Notes: generated by a model from the letters alone, not told the origin. Positions 26,120 through 34,429 are shown, counted from the stretch's first letter. The stretch: 38,823 bases of DNA from Prochloraceae cyanobacterium (GCA_030065755.1 JASJDA010000041.1:1-38823), one strand, 5' to 3'. Translations and numbers: made by a program.

Positions 26120-26767
26120 TTACTTTTTTTCTTCAAGAGCGAGGCGACAAATTTCAGGCCAGGAGATTACTAAACTGTTGTAAGCTAGTGCTTCTGCTGC
26201 CCATTTTTTGCGATCGCACAAGTTATATAACCTATAGGCTAAATCTCGCGCTAACTCCCCTTTATCTCCCAAACGGGCTAACATTTTTGCCACCCCAGTT
26301 TCTCCATTTTGTTCTAACTCTCTAATTAGATATTGAGTTATTTTCCAGATCGAGGCTTGAGTATCTTTAGCTATATTCCAGTTGGGAGCGATCGATCTCG
26401 CTATTTCTTGGCGAGCATTTTCTAATACTTGAGAATTCGGATCGTTTACGTCATTCCAAGAAACTAAACCCCTTACTATTTGCTTGGTTTTGCCTTTTTT
26501 ATCGGTTTCAGTAGTTATTTTGCCGAGAATATCGAAAAGTCTTTGTCTTTCTTTTTTTTGCTCTGCTTCTGTTGGAAATTTTTCCGGCCAACTAGAAGGA
26601 TCGTCTACCAAGGAAGCAAATAAAACCGCGCGACAAGTAGCAAGAGGTTTTCTCGACCACCATAAATGTAGCGTAGAGGGATGGCCGTGCCGAATCGATT
26701 TTTCTCGCCCAGATTCGACGTTTATCACTTCTAATGGTAGTGCTATTTCGATTAATTTCTTTCTCAT
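26120..26767 (-). CDS. Internally deleted DUF1156-type DNA methylase
   Basis: Residues 1 to about 125 are the N-terminal DUF1156 region of large COG1743-type adenine-specific DNA methylases (IEIALPLEVINVESGREKSI, STLHLWWSRKPLATCRAVLF). Residues about 135-215 match, as I know the family, the very C-terminus of the same proteins (WKITQYLIRELEQNGETGVA, ELARDLAYRLYNLCDRKKWA, EALAYNSLVISWPEI). The several hundred residues between, including the SAM-binding and DPPY/NPPY motifs, are missing, yet the frame is kept. The join is near 26365-26395 and coincides with a GCGATCGATC run. It should therefore be catalytically dead. The gene is convergent with the transporter and divergent from the island described next. 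Confidence 0.8.
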   Translation of the reverse strand: MRKKLIEIALPLEVINVESGREKSIRHGHPSTLHLWWSRKPLATCRAVLFASLVDDPSSWPEKFPTEAEQKKERQRLFDILGKITTETDKKGKTKQIVRGLVSWNDVNDPNSQVLENARQEIARSIAPNWNIAKDTQASIWKITQYLIRELEQNGETGVAKMLARLGDKGELARDLAYRLYNLCDRKKWAAEALAYNSLVISWPEICRLALEEKK

Positions 26768-26914
26768 TTACAGTTACACTCAAAACTCTTCCTTTTCATT
26801 CACCGATCGATATATTTGTGAGTTACTACTCAATCGATCGAAGTAGCATAAAATAAAGCATATTCGTCAACTGATGCCAATAGATAGAATTTCCCAATAT
26901 CTCCGTAAAAACAC

Positions 26915-27544
26915 GTGAATCCACAACTAAAAACTCGAGGATATAGAGTCGTTAAAAATTTTCTTGAAGTCTCTGTGATTCAAGAAATTGAGTATTTTCT
27001 TAGTGTAAATAGTCTTACTCAAACGCGTCGATTGCTAGAGTATAAGAAAATTAGTAACATGGCCTTTGCTTTGAGACTTAGATTACCAGAGTTAGAAAAG
27101 CTTTGGCCCGTTCAAGCAACCTTTTTTTATAAATCGTTCGATCGCAACTGGTTTGTCTGGCAACATCGAGATACCGTCATACCAGTTGCTAAGCACCATT
27201 CCCTACCTGGATGGAAAAATCCCACCTACAAGGAAGGAGTTCCCTTTATTGAGCCACCATGGGCGATCGCAGCTGAATGTTTAGCTTTACGTCTCCATTT
27301 CGATAATTGCCCTGACGGACATCTTGAGTTGGTACCAGGAAGCCACAAAAAAAGTTTCGATTCGGAGGATATACCAGCAGAAACATTAAGTTTACAAAAA
27401 AGCGATGCTTTGATAATGAATCCTTGGTTAATACATTCTTCGGGTAAGATTACTAATCCTGGTTCTATGAGGCGGGTAATACACATACTTTACGGACCAA
27501 AACAATTGCCTTCACCTTTCAACTGGTTTCAGTTTGTGGCTTAA
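26915..27544 (+). CDS. PhyH-type Fe(II)/2-oxoglutarate dioxygenase
   Basis: A 209-residue double-stranded beta-helix oxygenase of the phytanoyl-CoA dioxygenase superfamily. Likely iron ligands are His84 and Asp86 in WQHRDTV and His174 in NPWLIHSSGKI, with Arg187 (RRVIH) able to bind 2-oxoglutarate. HLELVPGSHKKSF is the typical strand-turn before the second histidine. The start is GTG at 26915. It lies 84 bp before the DUF6884-like gene in the same direction, so it may be the first gene of that cassette or an independent small-molecule hydroxylase. Substrate unknown. Confidence 0.8.
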   Translation: MNPQLKTRGYRVVKNFLEVSVIQEIEYFLSVNSLTQTRRLLEYKKISNMAFALRLRLPELEKLWPVQATFFYKSFDRNWFVWQHRDTVIPVAKHHSLPGWKNPTYKEGVPFIEPPWAIAAECLALRLHFDNCPDGHLELVPGSHKKSFDSEDIPAETLSLQKSDALIMNPWLIHSSGKITNPGSMRRVIHILYGPKQLPSPFNWFQFVA

Positions 27545-27628
27545 TTTGTTGCTTCGATCGCAAGATAACTCTAGTTTCATAATCCTCAGATATTGTTTGT
27601 TGTAATTCTAATAATAGTTTTTTTGGTA

Positions 27629-28120
27629 ATGAATTCTAAAACTCGATATCTGTTAATTTTGGCTTGCTCTAGGCGTAAGTGTTCTGATATAGGTTTATTA
27701 TCTGCACTCGATCGCTACGATGGTGGAAGCTATCGAGTATTGAGGAAAGCAAAGCGTGAGGGCTATTTAGCTGAAAATGTAGATATATTGATTATTTCCG
27801 CTAAATATGGTTTGATTGAAGTGTCTACCCCCATCGCTGATTATCAACAGCGAATGAACTCTAAAAGAGCAAGTCAATTAAAATCACAAGTTATACAAGC
27901 TTTAAAAAACTATGTTCGGGAAAAAGCTTATAGTCAAGTGTATGTAGATTTAGGCCAAGACTATAGCACAGTTGTAGAGGGTCTAGAAGATTTATTTAGT
28001 GGTTCAGCAATAATTTACGCACGAGGACGTATTGGGGAAAGGTTAAAAAATCTCAAGAATTGGCTTATTGCTAAATCACAGGAGGAATTAAGTGAGTTAT
28101 CAGCTAAATTTACCACTTGA
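27629..28120 (+). CDS. DUF6884-like protein (CS..K / SAKYGL motif)
   Basis: A 163-residue protein. Early motif LILACSRRKCSD (9-20), then RYDGGSYRVLRKA (29-41) and ILIISAKYGLIEVSTPIADY (53-72). This pattern (cysteine-serine-x-x-lysine strand, then an S-A-K-x-G-L turn) is that of DUF6884 and the related domain of archaeal TGT/ArcS-type proteins. I chose ATG at 27629 over an upstream TTG at 27593, because the TTG start would add a hydrophobic leader not expected in this family. The stop overlaps the next gene by 29 bp. Catalysis is unproven; linkage to the TGT-like enzyme two genes downstream suggests a shared nucleobase-related role. Confidence 0.7.
   Translation: MNSKTRYLLILACSRRKCSDIGLLSALDRYDGGSYRVLRKAKREGYLAENVDILIISAKYGLIEVSTPIADYQQRMNSKRASQLKSQVIQALKNYVREKAYSQVYVDLGQDYSTVVEGLEDLFSGSAIIYARGRIGERLKNLKNWLIAKSQEELSELSAKFTT
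28080..28087 (+). promoter_or_regulatory. Ribosome-binding site fixing a GTG start
   Basis: AGGAGGAA lies 4 bases before GTG at 28092. It sits inside the preceding gene and sets the 29-bp overlap, pointing to translational coupling. Confidence 0.7.
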
Positions 28121-29873
28121 AGAGTTAGCGAGAGATAGAGGGAAGTTAAATACACTGCGAAACATGATTGCAGTAGTATCTGCTGGAATAGAAAAAAATG
28201 CAGAGATCGCCGCAAGCACCATCGAATTTACAGTTAATGAATTTGCTGACATTCTTCGAGAGAATACACCCTTTGATATTTTATCTGCCGATTCACAAAA
28301 CTCTAAACAAATCAGTCCCTATCCTTTTCAAATTTTTGATTTAGTTCAAAGCGAACAGCGACCCAAGGTTTTTTCAACGGTTAAAGAATTAGCTAATCGC
28401 TTAGATCTAAATGCTATTAAAGAATCTTTTGTCAATACAGAACTTATTGGTATTGATGAATCTCAGGTTGATATTCCTTTACCTCAAAGTAATCTATCTT
28501 TTCTTAAGTCAGTTGCTTTTCGTACTTATGAAATGCCTAATGGCAGTCAATATGAACAAATTGGCCCTGTCGTAAGTGACATGAGAATTCAACTAGAAGA
28601 AAATGATAGTTTTGAGAACGCAAATAAGTTACTTGGTTACATAAGAAATAACTTTATAGCTTATATTTCAGCTTTGACCGCTTTGCCTTATGGGCGCAAA
28701 CCATTTGTTATTTTACACGGACCGCTAATAAGAGCCATTGGGGGTTTTACTCATATTATCTTTGACTATAAAGACGCACATAGACTATTGAATATTAACT
28801 TAGAAGATGCAGGAGAATTTAAACCACCTCCAGGAAATAAACAGTCTGTTATGAAAGGAGATAGCTTTACTAAACATAATTTATCATTGGTTCCTGAAAA
28901 AGCATTAGATGGTGAAAAAAATATTCTTGAATTTAATAAATTTTGCATCAATATTTGTGACAGGAAATGCGGGAGATATAACGAAGAGGATGGGATTTTT
29001 CCTAAAAATGCTCGTCCAAAAAAAAGTTGGACTAAGGATGAAATTCAAAGGCGAGAGTACCCAGGATTTTGCTTGTATTTTTGGGTATTGCGTTCTCTAT
29101 TTGATTTAGCACGTATTAGTGAAATTACGATCGCTTCGGTAGTAGAAGATGTATCTGCTGCTACTGAAATGACTCGATTAGTTTTACCATCTTTATTAGC
29201 TAAGAGTAATGTACGCGAACAAGTAAGAAATTCAGCCTTAAACACTGCTCTCAAAGCAATAAAGCTAACTTTACCAAAACAACAAAGTCGCTCTGATGTA
29301 TATAACAAAACCAAGGATATTGTTAAAACTCTGAGGTTGTCTGATTCAAATATCTTTTCTTTCGTACTTGATGAAGGACAGTACACTGCTCCAGTTGAAA
29401 TTTATCGATACCGCACTCGTAATGATTTTATTAGAGCAATAGACGATCGCAGTTGGGGTACTGATAATGCACTCGAACCTATTTTTGAAAAGTTATTTCC
29501 CACACCTCAACAATTAAACTCAGACTCTCATCCAGGATATAGAGTTTTAATGTCTTATGTGCGAACTACTCCTTTAAGAGAACCAGTTAGAGTTGAATAC
29601 TTCGATCTTCCACATCTAAAGAACGATCGACACGATCGAGTTATTGGTCCTATATATGTTCTCAGTTTGCCTTATCAAGAATATGGAATGCCAATAATTC
29701 TTTACTACGCAGATAAAATGGCAAGAACGCCAACTAAAATAATACGAACTGTGGTTGAAAAAGAATATCTAGAATTGATTCTACAACAACGTTTGAATAT
29801 CAACGAACCTTTGACCTTTATGAGACTATTGGGACGTTTGACCCGAAATTATTTCCAACGGGAGGGAATGTAA
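28092..29873 (+). CDS. NurA-like nuclease, large form
   Basis: A 593-residue protein with the landmarks of the NurA nuclease fold: ELIGIDESQVDIPLP with Asp122 in the place of the N-terminal catalytic Asp, FVILHGPLIRAIGGF (205-219), YVRTTPLREPVRVEYFDLP (489-507) and the closing YGMPIILYYADKMARTP (531-547). NurA partners HerA at DNA ends, where it works as a nuclease in archaea. This one is longer than archaeal NurA (about 300-400), with an extra N-terminal 110 residues and an insert bearing FCINICDRKCGRY (Cys285, 289, 293), which may bind a metal. Its stop shares one base with the HerA-like start (TAATG), so the two proteins should be made together. Identification is by motif order, not by a search. 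Confidence 0.75.
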   Translation: MSYQLNLPLEELARDRGKLNTLRNMIAVVSAGIEKNAEIAASTIEFTVNEFADILRENTPFDILSADSQNSKQISPYPFQIFDLVQSEQRPKVFSTVKELANRLDLNAIKESFVNTELIGIDESQVDIPLPQSNLSFLKSVAFRTYEMPNGSQYEQIGPVVSDMRIQLEENDSFENANKLLGYIRNNFIAYISALTALPYGRKPFVILHGPLIRAIGGFTHIIFDYKDAHRLLNINLEDAGEFKPPPGNKQSVMKGDSFTKHNLSLVPEKALDGEKNILEFNKFCINICDRKCGRYNEEDGIFPKNARPKKSWTKDEIQRREYPGFCLYFWVLRSLFDLARISEITIASVVEDVSAATEMTRLVLPSLLAKSNVREQVRNSALNTALKAIKLTLPKQQSRSDVYNKTKDIVKTLRLSDSNIFSFVLDEGQYTAPVEIYRYRTRNDFIRAIDDRSWGTDNALEPIFEKLFPTPQQLNSDSHPGYRVLMSYVRTTPLREPVRVEYFDLPHLKNDRHDRVIGPIYVLSLPYQEYGMPIILYYADKMARTPTKIIRTVVEKEYLELILQQRLNINEPLTFMRLLGRLTRNYFQREGM

Positions 29874-31747
29874 TGCTTATCGGTAAAGTTTTTGACCAAA
29901 CTTCTACTACTGAGTTTATGGCAATGCTCGATCGAGAGTATGACAACGAAAAATTACTTTCTAGTTATATAGAATTGTCTCTAGATGGAGGTGAACCTAA
30001 ACCAAATTCAGAACCCATTATTATTGCTCGTATTACCAAGCTACAAAAAGAAAATCCCCTCTTAAGCCGAGATCAAGCCAGTGTATCGGCTTCTATTGGC
30101 GATATTGGCTATCATATGTCCAGACGTTTTACCTATAGTTGGGCTGAATGTACTGTTATAGGCACTTTAACAGTATCGGGTTTTCTGGATATGAACCGAT
30201 GTAGCGTCACCCCTAATGCGGAAGTGCATAGCATATCCGAAACAAGTCAGCGTCAACTATTTTTTAGTGACAAACCCTCACATCTACCTCTAGGTACGAT
30301 CGAAAGTTTTGGAGAAGGAGATACTAGCCAAGTTCCAGTTACTCTCAATGCAGATGAATTGGTTACTAAGCATTTTTGTATTTTTGGTATGACTGGATCT
30401 GGTAAAACTAATACGTCTGCTAAATTACTAGAAGAATTGATGGCACGAGGTCATCGAATGATTATCTTTGATTCTCACGATGACTATATCAATATAGAAA
30501 ATTTTAGCAATCTGTTTTGCGATCGAGATAGTAATGGAAATAAGAAAGAGTTGAAATGTAGAGTAAACGATCGGAACTGCGATGCGGTTGAATTAGCTAA
30601 AGAGCAACTCAATCCGAACGCTTCCAATAATAGACCCAAAAATGAGTGTGTTTGCGAACGGCTGATTAGAACCGCTTCTGTAATTTATCACAACAAACCA
30701 GCAAGGCAAATTGTTGCAGAAGGGTGTAAAAAAATAACACCAAAACTTGTTAATGCTCTTTCTAATGTTAACCCTTGGAATACTTTAATTCAGAATCGGC
30801 AAGTTTGCAGCAAATCGAGTTTTCCTGAATTAAAGTATTATGGCGATGATTTTCAGGATTTTTCTATTAATCTTCTCGAAGCTTTTCAAGGTGAACAATT
30901 CTCCGATGCTCAGCTACGATGGCTGCGAGGTAACATAAATCAGCGAGGGGTTGGCATTCAGTATTTAAATAACCTACAAAATGCCTTAAACAATAACCCA
31001 CCACCAGGAAGAGGGGGGACAAGAGAAGCGATCGAACAAAAATTGCAAGGACTTATTAATATATATAATGATGCTAGAAGAACAAATGCCCGCTCGATCG
31101 ACCTTGAGTTATTTTTTCAGTGCATAGCCGATCGAGCAAAAGCAATACCTCAAACAGTTTATCGACTTTCATTAACCGATCTATCTAATAATCTCAGAAA
31201 AGCTCTGGTATATGGAGTCGTTACCTATTTCTTTCGTTCTTTTAAATATCGCGACTATCAAGCAACATCAAAAAAAGGTCAACCAAATGCTTACCCTATA
31301 CTTTTTGTTTTAGAAGAAGCTCGATCGCTAATACCAAAATCATCCAGCGACGATATTGACATATCAGGAAAACTAGCACGTCGAGCCATGCGGGAAATTG
31401 GCTATGAAGGGAGAAAATTTAGTCTCGGTTTCGGATTGATTTCTCAAAAGCCTTCTACAGTAGATGCAGAGGTAGTTTCTCAGTCTAACACTCTTATTTT
31501 GCATCAACTTAAAAGTCCTGACGATCAAAAATACGTACGCGATGTCGCAGAAAGTATGTCCCAAGAAGACTTAGAAATGGTTAAAAGTTTGGGTACAGGG
31601 AGAGCGATCGTGACTGGAGTAGCTATCAAATCCCCAGTTTTACTTAGAGTAGACTTCCGTTACTCTCAAGAAGGAATCGAAGAACCAAGACCGATCGAAA
31701 ATGAATTGAGAAATACTACTGAAATCAGAAATAAGCTCGGTATTTAG
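29873..31747 (+). CDS. HerA-like DNA translocase ATPase
   Basis: A 624-residue protein. Residues 1-130 may form the HAS-barrel; Walker A is FGMTGSGKTN (171-180), followed by RMIIFDSHDDY (195-205). Walker B is ILFVLEEARSLIP (476-488), and GLISQKPSTVDAEVVSQSNT (521-540) is the sensor segment typical of HerA/FtsK-like hexamers. Between Walker A and B is an insert with Cys229, Cys236, Cys259 and Cys261, a possible zinc site not usual in HerA. HerA hexamers pump DNA and activate NurA in archaeal end resection; bacterial relatives are common in defence loci. Coupled to the preceding gene through TAATG. Cytosolic. Confidence 0.85.
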   Translation: MLIGKVFDQTSTTEFMAMLDREYDNEKLLSSYIELSLDGGEPKPNSEPIIIARITKLQKENPLLSRDQASVSASIGDIGYHMSRRFTYSWAECTVIGTLTVSGFLDMNRCSVTPNAEVHSISETSQRQLFFSDKPSHLPLGTIESFGEGDTSQVPVTLNADELVTKHFCIFGMTGSGKTNTSAKLLEELMARGHRMIIFDSHDDYINIENFSNLFCDRDSNGNKKELKCRVNDRNCDAVELAKEQLNPNASNNRPKNECVCERLIRTASVIYHNKPARQIVAEGCKKITPKLVNALSNVNPWNTLIQNRQVCSKSSFPELKYYGDDFQDFSINLLEAFQGEQFSDAQLRWLRGNINQRGVGIQYLNNLQNALNNNPPPGRGGTREAIEQKLQGLINIYNDARRTNARSIDLELFFQCIADRAKAIPQTVYRLSLTDLSNNLRKALVYGVVTYFFRSFKYRDYQATSKKGQPNAYPILFVLEEARSLIPKSSSDDIDISGKLARRAMREIGYEGRKFSLGFGLISQKPSTVDAEVVSQSNTLILHQLKSPDDQKYVRDVAESMSQEDLEMVKSLGTGRAIVTGVAIKSPVLLRVDFRYSQEGIEEPRPIENELRNTTEIRNKLGI

Positions 31748-31841
31748 TTTGAGAGGCGATTAGGTTGCACTTGGAAGTGTTGTTTAACTAACATGCTCCA
31801 AATAAGAATGAAAAAAAATCAATTTTTAATTTAATCTAAAT

Positions 31842-33188
31842 ATGATTCCATTTTTTGTGGCCGATCGCCCTATGAGTCTGCGCATTCTCAAAGGATTACC
31901 TCTTCAAGACTATCCAGGGGTAAAAATCGGTATTATGGCTCATGCTAACACTTCAAAAAACTTTCAGAGGGCATTCAAAGAATATCCCTGTGAAGACTTA
32001 AATCGTTGCGATGCTATTGGTGGTCAACCCTGTCCCTATAAAGACGATCTCGATCGTACTCAATGTCTCGACCGACAGCGTATCTTAGCTCAAACTATCA
32101 AAATGTGTGACTCAGGTATCTTTACAAAAGAAGGAGCAACTTTAACCTATCAAGAGCTATTTGATACTTACGATCGTATGAATGTAGAATACGGCATTAT
32201 GATTGACGTTTTACAGAATGCCAAGGCTACGATCGAGAGTGCCAAAGAAGCTCAAAAAATATATAAATCTAATCAATATAATTTTAAATTAGTTGTTGTC
32301 GCACATGGTAAAGAAGTTTTAGAATATTTGGAATGCTATCAACAATTGAAAGACCTAGGTTTTCACCATATTGCTATAGGAGGAATTCTACGCCGCCAAA
32401 AAAATACTGTTAGATATGTTAATGTTAGTAGCGATCGATTTTTATTTGATATCTTGGAAAAACTTCGTTATAAATACCCAAAAGACTGGCTTTTTGCTTT
32501 AGGTTGTCTCAATCCTCGGCGCATAAAATCCCTAAACAATTTGAACGTTTGGGCAGACTACAAAGGATGGATTTTTCAATATCAGAAGCGGAATGAAAGC
32601 TTAAATAAGCATCTAGAAACCTTGCTTTCAACTAACTTTGAGTATCTAAAAGATCGAAATTTTAGCAATCATTATTTAAAGTTAAAAAAAACAATAAATC
32701 AACGAGAAAAATATATCAAAGAACAAAAAAAAATATCAAAACAACTTCACGAAGGAAAAAGATTTTTAAGAGATTATTTAAAAGAATTGTATGGAAAATT
32801 GCAGCACGATCGACTTGAATGTGCTAATAAAATTGGCAAAATTATCGCCAGAGGATTACTAACTAATGAAGAAGAAAAAATTGTCACTCAAGCACTAAAA
32901 TATCTGGGAGAAAAAGAATCCTTAGAAGGGATCGAAATAATAAATAAGGCTAGAGACAATCGTCAAATTAGCGAGCAAATAAATAATCGGGAGAATAAAA
33001 TAAATCAAATAAATAATTCTATAATCAAGCAACTTTCTTTACTATCAGCCAATAATATTGAACTATGCAAAAATACCAAGCAATTGTGTGAAGATATTTC
33101 CAGAATAATTCAAATTACAGAGCAAACTTATCGCTTAGAACAAGTTCGCAGGAATATAGCCGAAAAAATTTTGGCTCAATTATCTTAA
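31842..33188 (+). CDS. TGT/DpdA-like base-exchange enzyme with coiled-coil tail
   Basis: A 448-residue protein. Residues about 1-250 fit the tRNA-guanine transglycosylase barrel: KMCDSGIFTKEG holds the DSG(G/x)F motif (Asp90), YGIMIDVL lies at 118-124, VVVAHGKEVLEYLECYQQLK (151-170) occupies the position of the VQGG strand, HIAIGGI (176-182) that of AIGGL, and Asp239 in NVWADYKGW lines up with the nucleophile. It is closest in style to DpdA, the DNA-directed TGT that inserts preQ0, rather than to queuosine TGT. The C-terminal zinc site of Tgt is absent. Instead Cys50, 56, 64 and 75 lie near the N-terminus, and 255-448 is a lysine/glutamate-rich coiled coil. The start is 94 bp after the HerA-like gene, with no clear ribosome-binding site. 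Confidence 0.75.
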   Translation: MIPFFVADRPMSLRILKGLPLQDYPGVKIGIMAHANTSKNFQRAFKEYPCEDLNRCDAIGGQPCPYKDDLDRTQCLDRQRILAQTIKMCDSGIFTKEGATLTYQELFDTYDRMNVEYGIMIDVLQNAKATIESAKEAQKIYKSNQYNFKLVVVAHGKEVLEYLECYQQLKDLGFHHIAIGGILRRQKNTVRYVNVSSDRFLFDILEKLRYKYPKDWLFALGCLNPRRIKSLNNLNVWADYKGWIFQYQKRNESLNKHLETLLSTNFEYLKDRNFSNHYLKLKKTINQREKYIKEQKKISKQLHEGKRFLRDYLKELYGKLQHDRLECANKIGKIIARGLLTNEEEKIVTQALKYLGEKESLEGIEIINKARDNRQISEQINNRENKINQINNSIIKQLSLLSANNIELCKNTKQLCEDISRIIQITEQTYRLEQVRRNIAEKILAQLS

Positions 33189-33268
33189 AAATCGATTGTA
33201 TACTTCCATAATTTACTACTTCTAAAATGACTACAAACAATAAAACAATATTGGCAATATCTCATTCA

Positions 33269-34087
33269 TTACTCATCCTTCAACAACCAAAAACCTGTAT
33301 GAGTCATCTCAGAATCGTCTGGTTGTACTAACAAAAAATGCAGCCCTTTACTAGCAGTTTTTCTGTCCTCATATTTTTGAGCAGCATTAGCAAATTCTGT
33401 ATCTTCAAAAGTAATAAAAACCCAACGATCGACCAATCCAGCCTCTAAAATCAATCCCCCCGACTTACTCGCATCAGTGGGAATATAATTCAAAGATACC
33501 GGTTTTGCTTCCTGCAACCAACGGGATAATTGCATCGATCGTCTACCGCCATAAATTACCACTCCTGGCACTGCTACACTCGAAGCAATACCGAGATTAA
33601 TCGGATATAGAGATTCTGGAGTATCTCGAATGGGTATGGGTCGATCGCTAACAAATTCTATAACATCCCCTGCCTTTAGAGTCCCAAAACGCCACTGTTC
33701 CCCCCACAAATCCTCTGGTAATGCTTGCGGTGGTGGTTTCTCTAACTTAACTGGATCCTCATTAGTATATTTACTAGCCCTTGTAATTAATTCTTCTTTC
33801 AAAGCTGCAGTCCGTCGAGTCCCCTCAACTTTTATACCGAGTTTTTCACCAGCAGAAGTTACTAAACTGAGAGATTGAGGACGAAACACTTGAATTAAAT
33901 CTGGTAAATTTCCTCCTGCTGCTAGCTGCAACTGAGATACTAACCAATCTGTATTAGCTTGAGATTGAGGACATTTTGCTTCATAAATGAAGCTATGAGT
34001 AGGGTCGCAAATTATTAATTCCCACATAGTTTGTCCTTTTTCGTTTTTAAGAGGACGGCGGTAAAAATCAGTTTGCCAAATTTTCAT
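33269..34087 (-). CDS. Tab2/Atab2-family RNA-binding protein
   Basis: A 272-residue protein with Tab2/Atab2-family features: the start IWQTDFYRRPLKNEKGQTMW, ELIICDPTHSFIYEAKCPQS, DLIQVFRPQSLSLV, and the closing FLLVQPDDSEMTHTGFWLL. In algae and plants Tab2/Atab2 binds photosystem I (and II) mRNAs and promotes their translation. The cyanobacterial members are conserved and thought to serve photosystem assembly. Soluble, single gene, not part of the accessory island. The 80-bp gap to the TGT-like gene has no strong terminator. Confidence 0.9.
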   Translation of the reverse strand: MKIWQTDFYRRPLKNEKGQTMWELIICDPTHSFIYEAKCPQSQANTDWLVSQLQLAAGGNLPDLIQVFRPQSLSLVTSAGEKLGIKVEGTRRTAALKEELITRASKYTNEDPVKLEKPPPQALPEDLWGEQWRFGTLKAGDVIEFVSDRPIPIRDTPESLYPINLGIASSVAVPGVVIYGGRRSMQLSRWLQEAKPVSLNYIPTDASKSGGLILEAGLVDRWVFITFEDTEFANAAQKYEDRKTASKGLHFLLVQPDDSEMTHTGFWLLKDE

Positions 34088-34429
34088 CCTTTGTTCCGCA
34101 AGAATACTTACACTTTTAGTCTACGAGAAACTACGATCTAAATTTATGTTTTTTTTTAAAGTTTTGCAATTATTATTGACTTGTCTTTTGAGAAATATTA
34201 GTTGTCCTATTTATTTGACTGCTTCCCATAAATTAACATTTGGCTTAATACATTTTCAGCTATTTAGACGAGTGAATCGGAATAATAATGAAAATATAAT
34301 ATTACTTGACATAAACAATCAGAATCATAGCTATAGATAACTTTTGCTTCAAACTCATTATCCAAAAGTCTCAACGCGAATCTAGCATTGTCAAACTAAA
34401 AATCTTTAAAACACTCGAATAATCAGACG
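34088..34429. other. AT-rich divergent spacer
   Basis: A 342-bp spacer between the minus-strand Tab2 gene and the plus-strand exoprotein gene. An open frame at 34146-34340 is low-complexity and lacks a ribosome-binding site, so it is not called. No repeat or clear promoter elements were seen; both flanking genes must be promoted from here. Confidence 0.5.

Noticed and set aside
27593-27628. TTG start giving a hydrophobic leader on the DUF6884-like protein
   Set aside because: The family is cytosolic and starts directly before the LLILACS strand; ATG at 27629 is the better choice.
34146-34340. A 64-codon plus-strand frame in the Tab2/exoprotein spacer
   Set aside because: Starts in an A/T run, low complexity, no ribosome-binding site, no recognisable domain.
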